Shown here in pieces: positions 41,696 through 49,329 of a DNA stretch of 64,000 bases (the stretch's first letter is position 1; each line of letters begins with the position of its first letter). The notes beneath the pieces were generated by a model. That model ran no database searches and was not told where the DNA came from. It worked only from the letters and a program-made list of their open reading frames with translations. Source of the DNA: Candidatus Latescibacterota bacterium (GTDB lineage: Bacteria; JAAXHH01). Where the stretch lies: the NCBI GenBank assembly GCA_022822725.1, contig JAJEAN010000007.1, positions 1,375,045 through 1,439,044 of the forward strand. Direction: 5' to 3'. The position numbers and the translations under genes are program-made.

Positions 41696-42769
41696 ATGGA
41701 CAAGGACAAAGCTATGGACGAAGAACACGGGTTCGTCACTCGCTCCATCCATGCGGGCGAGGCGGAAAACACGTCGGCGACTCCGATCTACCAGTCCACG
41801 ACCGTGGACGGCGCCTACCTCCGGGGCGGCAATCCCACGTTCACGGCGTTCGAGGAGAAGATGTGTGCCCTCGAAGGCGGGGGCCGCAGCATCGCCACCG
41901 CCTGCGGCATGGCGTCGGTCACCCAGGCCGTGATGACCCTCATCAAGGCCGGATCCAGAATCGTCTGCCACCAGACGACCTATGTGTGGACCCGGCACTT
42001 CATGTCCGAAGAACTGCCTCGCCTGGGATTCCATGTCGACATCATCGACATGCGGGATCCGAATCAACTCGACGCGGCCCTGAATCAACCCGCCGACGTC
42101 GTCTACTTCGAACCGCTCGCCAATCCCACCCTGGACATCATCGATACGCGCACGGTGATCCGCAAGGCCCACGAAGCCGGCGCGAAGGTAGTGATCGACA
42201 ATACGTTCCTGTCCCCCTATCTCTTTCGCCCGATCGATCACGGCGCGGACGTAGTGCTGCACAGCGCCACCAAGTTCCTCTGCGGCCACGGCGACGCCCT
42301 GGCCGGGATCATCACGACCCGCGACCCGGAACTGGGCGAACAGGTCCTGCGCACGCGGAACACCTACGGCGGCATCCTCAGTCCGTTGAATGCCTTCCTC
42401 CTGCTCCGCGGGATCAAGACCCTGTCCATGCGCATGGATCGCCACGTCGAAAATGCCGGGGCCGTGGCGGACTTCCTGGAGTCGCATCCCCGGGTGAGGC
42501 GGACCTACTATCCTGGCCTGCCCTCCACGCCTGGTCACGAAATCGCCCGGTCGCAGTGGACCGGGTACGGCGGGATGATCAGTTTCGAAATCGGGGAGGG
42601 CACCGTCGATCGATTCCTCGACCGCGTGCGCCTGTGCCGGCCCTGGGTGAGCCTGGGGGATGTGGGCTCCCTCGTCACCGGCGACCGCGAGGGACAGCGC
42701 GTCCGGATGTCCGTGGGCCTCGAAGATACGGACGACATCATCCGGGATCTCGAGCAGGCGCTGGAGTAA
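41696..42769 (+). CDS. Trans-sulfuration family PLP enzyme (cystathionine gamma-synthase/lyase type)
   Basis: A 357-residue Cys/Met metabolism PLP enzyme. ATPIYQSTTV near the N-terminus, ACGMASVTQAVMTL for phosphate binding, YFEPLANPTLDI, VVIDNTFLSPYL with the pyridine-binding Asp, and the lysine in LHSATKFLCGHGDALAG (about 197). RTRNTYGGILSPLNAFLLLRGIKTL (landmark YGGILSP) and SVGLEDTDDIIRDL close the fold. The specific reaction (gamma-synthase, beta/gamma-lyase or methionine gamma-lyase) cannot be separated by eye. ATG 41714, with AAGGA 8 bases upstream, is an alternative start. It is followed 30 bp later by the creatininase gene. Confidence 0.9.
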   Translation: MDKDKAMDEEHGFVTRSIHAGEAENTSATPIYQSTTVDGAYLRGGNPTFTAFEEKMCALEGGGRSIATACGMASVTQAVMTLIKAGSRIVCHQTTYVWTRHFMSEELPRLGFHVDIIDMRDPNQLDAALNQPADVVYFEPLANPTLDIIDTRTVIRKAHEAGAKVVIDNTFLSPYLFRPIDHGADVVLHSATKFLCGHGDALAGIITTRDPELGEQVLRTRNTYGGILSPLNAFLLLRGIKTLSMRMDRHVENAGAVADFLESHPRVRRTYYPGLPSTPGHEIARSQWTGYGGMISFEIGEGTVDRFLDRVRLCRPWVSLGDVGSLVTGDREGQRVRMSVGLEDTDDIIRDLEQALE

Positions 42770-42799
42770 ATTACGAACGTACCCAACAGGAGACGCTTT

Positions 42800-43567
42800 A
42801 TGTCGAGAAAGCGTGTTTTTATAGGAGACCTGACCCGCAAGGAGTTCAGGGAAGGGATCGAAGGCGGCATCATCCAGGCGGCCGTCGTGCCCACGGCCGC
42901 GACGGAGCAGCACCTGGAACACCTTGAGATGATCCACGACACGGCCAGCGTCGCCTACATGGCGGAGAACGCGGCGCTGAAGCTCTATCCGCACGTCGTG
43001 GTCGCGTCGCCCATCGCCATCGGGGTTTCGGAGCACTGGATGGCGCACAAAGGCACATTGACTGTGCGCGCGGAGATCTTCACCGAGTACGTTTACGATG
43101 TGTGCGATGCCCTCAAGCGGGCCGGCGTGACCAATATCCTCATCCTGAATGGACACGGCGGCAACGTCGTCCCCATGATGAACCGGATCGATGAATTCCA
43201 GCGGCGGCTCGGTGTCAACCTGCGTTTCAATTCCTACTGGGACACCTACCCGGCCGACGTCGTCTACCGGTACATGGACGAGAACCGGCTGCCCGGGCAC
43301 GCCGACGAATACGAGACCTCGATGGCCATGGTCCTGTTTCCTCACCGGGTTCACGAAGCCGACATGGAAATGGAGAGTTCCGCGAAATTCGGGACGAAGG
43401 AGAAAGGCGAAGCGCTCGCTCCCGTGGCGGTGGACGGCGTGGCCGAACTGCTCCGGAAGATGATTGCGGGAGAGGAGATCGACCTGGAGCCCCGCACGTT
43501 CCGGCCGGACGGCGCCATGTCGATGCTGCGAGATCACGTGATCGAGGAGAGGACGGAAGAGCAGTAG
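42800..43567 (+). CDS. Creatininase family protein, second copy
   Basis: A 255-residue metal-dependent amidohydrolase. CAGGAGA lies about 8 bases before the ATG. Metal ligands appear in PTAATEQHLEHLEMIHDT (E36, H38, D47), and the family motif ILNGHGGN is present at about 115. A late Glu in HADEYETSMAM completes the set. It differs from the creatininase at 3.65 kb in length and in the first motif (ATEQHLEHL against STEQHGKHL), so the two probably act on different amides. The neighbours on both sides, a PLP enzyme and a PhyH, repeat the pairing seen at the start of the window. Confidence 0.87.
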   Translation: MSRKRVFIGDLTRKEFREGIEGGIIQAAVVPTAATEQHLEHLEMIHDTASVAYMAENAALKLYPHVVVASPIAIGVSEHWMAHKGTLTVRAEIFTEYVYDVCDALKRAGVTNILILNGHGGNVVPMMNRIDEFQRRLGVNLRFNSYWDTYPADVVYRYMDENRLPGHADEYETSMAMVLFPHRVHEADMEMESSAKFGTKEKGEALAPVAVDGVAELLRKMIAGEEIDLEPRTFRPDGAMSMLRDHVIEERTEEQ

Positions 43568-43611
43568 TCGAAATCGGTCGGTCAAGCAGCATCAGTCACA
43601 CAGAGAACGGA

Positions 43612-44718
43612 ATGAACAAAATGCAACCAACGGCAACCGCCCCCGGTGTTAAGCAAGTCCCGCTCCTGACAACGAGCGAGATCGCCCGGTTCAAACGCGA
43701 CGGCTTCCTCGTGCTCCCCGCCGTGCTCGATCCCGAACTATGCCACCAGGCCAGGGAAGCCATGTGGGACGCGGTGGCAACGCACCTGCCCCACCTGAAG
43801 CGCGATGATCCCACCACCTGGAAGCCGGCCTCGGACAAGAAAAGCGCCAGGCTGAACGCGCAACGGCCCGATATCGGCGGCGACCCCTATGTGTTCACCG
43901 AAGGCCACCGATTCTACGTACGCAACGGCGCAGAGCAGTTCATGCTCGATCTGGCCCCCCGGGCTTTGTGGCAAGTCGCCGAGCAATTGCTAGGCGAGGG
44001 CACGGTGGTGTGGCCCGCAGGAGCGGATGATTCCGGCTACACCACGGGGCCGTGCTTCATGTCGGACGACGTGGTGGCCGGCCTGGCCACCCACGGGGTC
44101 GAAGACACCGGGCAGTGGCCGGTGGAGGGTTCCTTCACCACGGAAGCAGCGTTGCGCCTGCCCGGGACCGGCCCGGTGTGGTCGACCGGGCAGGGGGCGC
44201 GCGGCCTGTACTGCACCCTGCCCGGCAGTCCGTCTCCCGGTCCGGACTACCGCGGCGCCCATTCGGACGGCGCCTGCTACGGACGCGTCCGGTTCCAGGT
44301 AACGGCCTATATCGACGACCTCCCTCCCGGCTCCGGCGGCTTCACGGTATGGCCCGGCAGCCACATCCGGGTCTGGCGCGATCAGTGGCAGGCCTTTCTC
44401 GAAGGCGAAAAGCACACGGACGACCATCTGCCCGAGCGCAAGGCCGGCGGCTACACCGACCCCGTCATCCTGCGTACCAAGGCCGATACCCGGCCCGTCG
44501 ATTGCCACGGCCCCGCCGGCACGGTAGTCCTGTGGCACACCAAGATCCTGCACATCGCAGGGCAGAATACGTCGACCGACGTCATCCGACAGGCGACCAT
44601 CTACGGATTCCAGAAAACGCCGGAGTCTCTCCCCGATCCCCTCGTAACCGACGAGACCAACGTCGACATCTGGCGGGACTGGTCGGAGGAAGTGCGGGCT
44701 GTCAATGAGCTTCAATAG
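43612..44718 (+). CDS. Phytanoyl-CoA dioxygenase (PhyH) family protein
   Basis: A 368-residue Fe(II)/2-oxoglutarate oxygenase. The N-terminal EIARFKRDGFLVLPAVLDPEL is typical. YRGAHSDGACYG gives HxD (about H223/D225), GGFTVWPGSH the central strand and VLWHTKILHIAGQNTS the distal His. A long insertion between about 80 and 200 (including YVFTEGHRFYV and MSDDVVAGLATHG) makes it larger than the other PhyH proteins here. It closes the PLP-PLP-PLP-creatininase-PhyH cluster. The spacer after it holds two copies of GACCGTAGAGAT and then the vapBC promoter. Confidence 0.85.
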   Translation: MNKMQPTATAPGVKQVPLLTTSEIARFKRDGFLVLPAVLDPELCHQAREAMWDAVATHLPHLKRDDPTTWKPASDKKSARLNAQRPDIGGDPYVFTEGHRFYVRNGAEQFMLDLAPRALWQVAEQLLGEGTVVWPAGADDSGYTTGPCFMSDDVVAGLATHGVEDTGQWPVEGSFTTEAALRLPGTGPVWSTGQGARGLYCTLPGSPSPGPDYRGAHSDGACYGRVRFQVTAYIDDLPPGSGGFTVWPGSHIRVWRDQWQAFLEGEKHTDDHLPERKAGGYTDPVILRTKADTRPVDCHGPAGTVVLWHTKILHIAGQNTSTDVIRQATIYGFQKTPESLPDPLVTDETNVDIWRDWSEEVRAVNELQ

Positions 44719-44771
44719 ATCATCTTGAAAGACCGTAGAGATCGAACGACCGTAGAGATTAAGGAATGAGG

Positions 44772-44800
44772 TTGACCGTTTTTCCGGGTTCTGTTGTAAT
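44772..44800 (+). promoter_or_regulatory. Promoter of the vapBC operon
   Basis: -35 TTGACC (44772-44777), 17-bp spacer, -10 TGTAAT (44795-44800). VapB antitoxins normally repress their own promoter; no clear palindromic operator is visible. Confidence 0.55.
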
Positions 44801-44841
44801 TGCATTTGTGATGTGTGAAAAAATGTGTAGAGGATGACACA

Positions 44842-45042
44842 ATGGCAACGAACCTTTCGATTGATCCCGCACTGCTTGACAAAGCGCTTCAGGTCGGCGG
44901 TGAGAAAACCAGGGAAGCAACCGTTAACAGAGCTCTGAAGGAGTTTATCGCGCGTCGGGAACAGGAGCGACTGCTCGATCTGTTCGGCAAGATCGACTGG
45001 GATGAGGAGTACGACTACAAGCGTGAACGGATGAGGCGTTGA
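44842..45042 (+). CDS. vapB: Type II antitoxin, VapB family
   Basis: A 66-residue antitoxin. ATG 44842 follows GAGG at a short distance. The N-terminal MATNLSIDPALLDKALQVGG is the ribbon-helix-helix-like DNA-binding part, KTREATVNRALKEFIARREQ the helix pair, and the charged tail (FGKIDWDEEYDYKRERMRR, key residues WDEEYD) would bind the toxin. Its TGA overlaps the TTG start of the toxin by three bases. It neutralises VapC and probably represses the promoter at 44772-44800. Confidence 0.88.
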   Translation: MATNLSIDPALLDKALQVGGEKTREATVNRALKEFIARREQERLLDLFGKIDWDEEYDYKRERMRR

Positions 45043-45533
45043 CTCTGTTCGTGGATACAAGTGTCTGGTCGCTGGCGTTGAGGCGTGACCGGAAAACTGA
45101 AGGGCCCGAAGTTAACCGCCTGCGGGATGCCCTTGGCGGTAGAGAAGCGATCAATACGACCGGGATCGTCTTGCAAGAATTGCTGGAAGGCGTTCGCAGC
45201 CCCTCGTACAAAAAAAGGATCGTGGAACACATCACATCTCTTCCCATGCTCGTGCCCACGCGAAACGACCATATTAAAGCGGGCGACCTGTACAACGAAT
45301 GCCGTCGCCGAGGTATACAGCCTGGTACCATCGACGCGCTTCTCGCCCGGCTTTGCATAAGTCGCGATCTGGTCATGTTGTCGACCGACAGGGACTTTGG
45401 ACTTATCGCCGAGTGTTCTTCGCTGCGACTGTGGGCCTCCCCTTCCGTGAACGACAAGTCCAACCATTTTTTCCTGAAACAACCGGGTTCATCTCACAGA
45501 CTTAATCGTTGGCCGTCTCGTTTGCCTTGGTAG
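45039..45533 (+). CDS. vapC: Type II toxin, VapC-like PIN-domain ribonuclease
   Basis: A 164-residue PIN-domain RNase that cuts specific RNAs when free of VapB. It starts at TTG 45039, overlapping the antitoxin stop. Acidic active-site residues are visible in LFVDTSVW (Asp6), VLQELLEG (Glu about 47), GTIDALLARL (Asp about 98) and STDRDFGLIA (Asp about 116 and 118). The last 35 residues after SLRLWASP are unlike the family and rich in Ser, Asn, Arg and Trp, suggesting read-through of an old end or a small frameshift. It seems intact in its catalytic core. Confidence 0.87.
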   Translation: MTLFVDTSVWSLALRRDRKTEGPEVNRLRDALGGREAINTTGIVLQELLEGVRSPSYKKRIVEHITSLPMLVPTRNDHIKAGDLYNECRRRGIQPGTIDALLARLCISRDLVMLSTDRDFGLIAECSSLRLWASPSVNDKSNHFFLKQPGSSHRLNRWPSRLPW

Positions 45534-45881
45534 GCGCCCAAGTGCCCTGGCGTAAGCGTTGTCAACATTTTCGTTGTCAACGGTTTTGCTGACTGGAATT
45601 ACGGTGTACGATTCCTCAAGTTTCCCCAGTAGATGCGCTAGCAGACGCATGCCATCGGGTTTCCATCGTCTAACAACACGTCGTCCGTGGATTTGATCTT
45701 GACAAGTAAGCGCAAAGCGGGCCAGGATTGATCGAAATCTCACAACCAAATCGACCATACCGAAGATGATTTTGGATTTTATTTTATACGGCTGACAATC
45801 CTTAATTGTACCTCACGTCAGACATACTCCTTGCGACTCGCTCAGACGTTATTACAGTTAGTAGTAGCAAGAGGGCGCTTC

Positions 45882-46109
45882 ATGGTTGAACTCAAAGTTC
45901 GCAAATTCGGCAACTCACTCGGGGTCGTCCTGCCCAATGATGTCATAAAACGGCTACGGGCGAAGGATGGAGAGCCTCTGTACCAGAACGAAAACCCGGA
46001 CGGCAGTTACGAGTTGATGCCCTACGATCCGGCTTCTGTAAAGAAAACGGAAACAGCCGAAGAGATCATCGACCGTTATCGAAACACGCTCAACGTCCTC
46101 GCCAGCTGA
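45882..46109 (+). CDS. MazE/AbrB (SpoVT-type) antitoxin without a toxin partner
   Basis: A 75-residue swapped-hairpin AbrB-type DNA-binding protein. ATG 45882 has GAGGG 7 bases upstream. VELKVRKFGNSLGVVLPNDVIKRL is the DNA-binding barrel (landmark KFGNSLGVVLP), and the tail AEEIIDRYRNTLNVLAS is the toxin-binding part seen in antitoxins usually paired with a Doc/Fic-like toxin. Here no toxin gene follows. The bases just after the stop can be read as KDPAWLVRG in another frame, which resembles the first residues of a Doc toxin, so the toxin may have been deleted (inference). The 348-bp gap upstream (45534-45881) shows no convincing gene. Confidence 0.8.
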   Translation: MVELKVRKFGNSLGVVLPNDVIKRLRAKDGEPLYQNENPDGSYELMPYDPASVKKTETAEEIIDRYRNTLNVLAS

Positions 46110-46218
46110 AGGACCCAGCCTGGCTGGTGCGTGGGTTAAAGGTATCGCATCATCAAAGTCCATCCACCACAACGCAAGCCTTGTGCCAGACCCTTAATCC
46201 GGAAGATTGGAGAGTGAA

Positions 46219-47190
46219 ATGTCGATTGTAACCGAACCGGCTGACGAAACCGGCCAACCCCCGGCAAGCGAACCGGCCGCCGCATCCGCCGCCGTGTCCG
46301 CCGCCGCATCCGCCGCCGCGTCCGAGCCCGAGATTACAGCCACCCCCACCCAACCCGTTCCCATGACCGAAGAGCAGAAGTTCTTCTTCGACCTGAAGGG
46401 CTGGATCCTCGTGCCGTCCGTGCTGACGGAGACGGAGATCGAGGAAATGAAGGCCGAGGTATACGCCGCGGTGGCACCGGATTACAAGGGCAAAAACAGC
46501 GACATCAAGCGGGGTTACCAGGGAAAGCTGGCCAACCTGCTCGATCACCCGGCCGTGGTGGGCATTCTCAACGAGATACTGACCGAGCCCCCATTCGTGG
46601 GCGACGACCACTACGGTTTCCGTTGCGAGAGCTCCTTCCTCATGGTGCGTGAACCCGGCTGGAAGTCGACCGTGCAGGGAACGGGACTGCCCCACGTCGT
46701 CCGTCCGCCGCAACAGGCGAACGCCATGCGCTACCAGGTCCAGGGCGGCAAGATTTTCGCGGGGCTCACCCGTGTCGTCTGGGAGCTGGAGGAGGTCCGG
46801 GCGGGATACGGCGGCACCTCTTTCCTGAGCGGTTCTCACAAGGCCCATTTCAATTACGGCGGTCCGGACCGGTACCGCCCGAACATCAGCGAATCTCCCT
46901 GGGAGGAAAGCCTTTACGCGTCACTCGAGGACTACAGTTGCCCGCCGGGGTCCATGCTGGTCTTCACCGAAAGCCTTATCCACGCGGCCAACGACTGGAC
47001 CGATCCCAACAACCCGCGCTGCGCGGTATTCAACTGCTACAATTCGATCTGGGCGCAGTGGCACCGGCTGAACCTGGATCACGAGGTCATCGAGAAAATG
47101 CCGCCGAAACGGCAGTCCCTCTTCCGGGGCACGTGGCAGCTGGGCGGTGATGGGAATCGCGCGTATTCGCTGGACAACCGTTCGGTGTAG
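46219..47190 (+). CDS. PhyH-like protein without the HxD carboxylate
   Basis: A 323-residue PhyH-family protein. ATG 46219 follows GGAGAG at 5 bases. A 40-residue Ala/Ser/Pro-rich leader (PAAASAAVSAAASAAAS) precedes EEQKFFFDLKGWILVPSVLTETE. The central strand GGTSFLSGSHKAHF and the distal His in ESLIHAANDW are present. At the place where paralogues have HxD, the protein reads PHVVRPP (H159-V160-V161): the spacing to GSH matches that of genuine HxD motifs, but the carboxylate is replaced by Val. It may be inactive, bind metal differently, or use another ligand. It is 18 bp upstream of an enolase-superfamily gene. Confidence 0.82.
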   Translation: MSIVTEPADETGQPPASEPAAASAAVSAAASAAASEPEITATPTQPVPMTEEQKFFFDLKGWILVPSVLTETEIEEMKAEVYAAVAPDYKGKNSDIKRGYQGKLANLLDHPAVVGILNEILTEPPFVGDDHYGFRCESSFLMVREPGWKSTVQGTGLPHVVRPPQQANAMRYQVQGGKIFAGLTRVVWELEEVRAGYGGTSFLSGSHKAHFNYGGPDRYRPNISESPWEESLYASLEDYSCPPGSMLVFTESLIHAANDWTDPNNPRCAVFNCYNSIWAQWHRLNLDHEVIEKMPPKRQSLFRGTWQLGGDGNRAYSLDNRSV

Positions 47191-47208
47191 AACGGCGAGG
47201 ACATTCCG

Positions 47209-48492
47209 ATGACCGAAATCCCCGGCGGCCTGGACAGCGTCCCGCCACACCCCGCGCCCGTCCCGGCAAGTTCCGATCTCAAGATCACAGCCGTGGAAAC
47301 GCTGATCCCCGACGACATCATGCCCGGGTTGATTCTGCTACGGATCCACACCGACGCGGGTACTATCGGCCACGGGGAGAGCTACTACGTCCCCCAGGCG
47401 GTGGCCGCCGTGATCCATGACTGGCTTGCCCGCCGGCTGCTGGACAGCGATCCCCTGTCCATCGAGCACCATTGGCGGTTCTTCTACGAAAGGTTCAGCG
47501 CCTTCGGATCGCGGGGCGCGGAAATGCGGGCCCTCAGCGCCGTCGACCTGGCCCTGTGGGACATCCTGGGCCAGGCCTGCGGCCTTCCCGTCTGGCAACT
47601 CCTCGGCGGAAAGGCCCGTGAAGCCGTGCGGGTCTACAACAGCTGCGGCGGTCCGACCTACGGACGGCGACCACCGGGCGCACCGTCCGAGCAGGGCTGG
47701 CCCGGCCACGGCGACATCGGAAAACCCGGTCCGCTGGAAGACAACTGGGCGGCCCATCACGCCGCGGGCGACCTGGCGGAGGAACTGGTGGCGGAAGGGT
47801 ACACGGGGATGAAGTTCTGGACCTTCGACCGGGCCTACCGCGCCCACGGCGGCAGCTACCTCCCCATGTCCACGGTCAGGGCATGCGTGAAGCCCATGGA
47901 AGAAGTGCGCAAGCGGGTGGGCGACCGCATCGAGATCCTCCTGGACGGCCACGGGTTCTTCCAGCTTCCCGCCGCCCTGCGCATCGCCGAGGCCGTGCGC
48001 GACCTGAACCCGATGTGGCTGGAAGACGTCATGCGCCTGGACAACGTGGACACGCTCAGGGACTTCCGCGATAAGGCGGGCGTGCCCCTTGCGGTCAGCG
48101 AGATGTATATCAGCCGGGAAGACTACCGGCACGTGCTGGAACGTGGAGCCGCCGACTACCTCATGATCGATCCCACCTGGGTGGGCGGCGTCAGCGAGAC
48201 CCGGCGCCTGGCCGAGATGGCCCAGGGCTACAACGTACCCGCGGCCATGCACGACTGCACGGGGCCGCTTACCCTCTTCGCGGGCATACACGTGGCCGCT
48301 GCCGTGCCCAACGTCGTCATTCAGGAGTCCGTCCGGGCCCATATCCGGACCTTCTACGACCTGCTCATCGAGCCCAACATCGTCGTCGATCACGGTTTCG
48401 CACGGTCACCGGAGGGACCGGGCCTGGGTACCCGCCTGCGGCCGGAACTTTTCGATCCCGGTCACCCGGGCTACCGGATCACCAGGGCGTAG
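47209..48492 (+). CDS. Mandelate racemase/muconate lactonizing enzyme family protein, second copy
   Basis: A 427-residue enolase-superfamily enzyme. The N-terminal capping domain (KITAVETLIPDD, TIGHGESYYVPQA) precedes the barrel. GMKFWTFD has KxW in place of KxK. Metal ligands are Asp in LLDGHGFF (about 247), Glu in WLEDVM (about 274) and Glu in VSEMYISRE (about 299). PAAMHDCTGPL has the catalytic His and DPTWVGGVSETRRL a partner Asp. Loss of the second Lys with retention of the His-Asp pair suits an acid-sugar dehydratase. It lies between two PhyH genes, echoing the 5' end of the window. Confidence 0.87.
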   Translation: MTEIPGGLDSVPPHPAPVPASSDLKITAVETLIPDDIMPGLILLRIHTDAGTIGHGESYYVPQAVAAVIHDWLARRLLDSDPLSIEHHWRFFYERFSAFGSRGAEMRALSAVDLALWDILGQACGLPVWQLLGGKAREAVRVYNSCGGPTYGRRPPGAPSEQGWPGHGDIGKPGPLEDNWAAHHAAGDLAEELVAEGYTGMKFWTFDRAYRAHGGSYLPMSTVRACVKPMEEVRKRVGDRIEILLDGHGFFQLPAALRIAEAVRDLNPMWLEDVMRLDNVDTLRDFRDKAGVPLAVSEMYISREDYRHVLERGAADYLMIDPTWVGGVSETRRLAEMAQGYNVPAAMHDCTGPLTLFAGIHVAAAVPNVVIQESVRAHIRTFYDLLIEPNIVVDHGFARSPEGPGLGTRLRPELFDPGHPGYRITRA

Positions 48493-48514
48493 GCGGACGG
48501 GTACGGTACCCGCC
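48491..48514 (+). terminator. Candidate hairpin after the second enolase-superfamily gene
   Basis: GGGTAC and GTACCC around one base (near-palindrome), extended by AGGC/GCCT with a bulge. A CCCTTTTG tract follows 13 bases later. It may attenuate or simply be a palindrome. Confidence 0.3.
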
Positions 48515-48548
48515 TGAACCACTTCACCCTTTTGAATATGGCGGAATC

Positions 48549-49325
48549 ATGTTAAAAGTCGACATACTTGAAGCGAACGAGATCGAACGCGCCGCCACGG
48601 TTTTCCACCGGGACGGCTTCGTCTGCGTGGCGAATCCCCTGGACGAGGAGCGGTTCGCCCTCATCCGTTCCGGTGCCGAACGCGTGATGGCGGAGCAGGA
48701 AGCCGAGTTCGGGCGCGACAAAATGAACCGGGGCTTCGCGCGCCACTCCTTCGGCAGTCAGTTGCACAACTGGGAATGGTGCGTCCTGATCGACCTGCCC
48801 ACCATTCTGCCGATCATAGACGCGATCTGGGGGAGCGACGACTATACCTGCACGGGCGCGGGCGGCGACTACTCCCTGCCCGGTGCGAAGATCCAGCACC
48901 TGCACTCCGACCGGAACGCCGACCTCTTCAACGATCCCCTGGGCCGGGTAACCCACCACGATGTCCCGGCGCCTTTCATCGTCATCAACTTCACCATGGT
49001 GGATTTCACCGTGGAGAACGGCGCCATCCGGTTCATTCCCGGCACCCACCGGTCCCGCGCGCCGATCCCCTCGCTGGAGGAGGAACCGGAGTGGATGCGC
49101 ACGAACCATCTCTGCGCGCCGGCGAATACGGCCATCATCCGCGACGTGCGATGCTGGCACGGGGGCACGGCGAATCACTCCGACATGAAGCGGCCCATGA
49201 CGAGCGTGGGCTACCATGCGCCGTGGCACCGGGCCGTCGAGGAGAAGTCTCTTCCGCGGGAACACTACGACCGGCTGTCCACCCGGGGCCAGCGGCTGTG
49301 CAGGCATATCGTGGCGGCGGGGTAG
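48549..49325 (+). CDS. Phytanoyl-CoA dioxygenase (PhyH) family protein
   Basis: A 258-residue Fe(II)/2-oxoglutarate oxygenase with a full facial triad: IQHLHSDRNADLF gives HxD (about H118/D120) and CWHGGTANHSDMKRP the distal His and the 2-oxoglutarate Arg. AATVFHRDGFVCVANPLDEE is the N-terminal helix region and NGAIRFIPGTH the central strand. No good Shine-Dalgarno is visible before ATG 48549. The large Big2/LRR lipoprotein starts four bases after its stop. Confidence 0.87.
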   Translation: MLKVDILEANEIERAATVFHRDGFVCVANPLDEERFALIRSGAERVMAEQEAEFGRDKMNRGFARHSFGSQLHNWEWCVLIDLPTILPIIDAIWGSDDYTCTGAGGDYSLPGAKIQHLHSDRNADLFNDPLGRVTHHDVPAPFIVINFTMVDFTVENGAIRFIPGTHRSRAPIPSLEEEPEWMRTNHLCAPANTAIIRDVRCWHGGTANHSDMKRPMTSVGYHAPWHRAVEEKSLPREHYDRLSTRGQRLCRHIVAAG

Positions 49326-49329
49326 ATCC

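Noticed and set aside
45489-45758. Minus-strand 89-codon frame after vapC
   Set aside because: It overlaps the end of vapC and matches no family I recognise; no ribosome-binding site was found.
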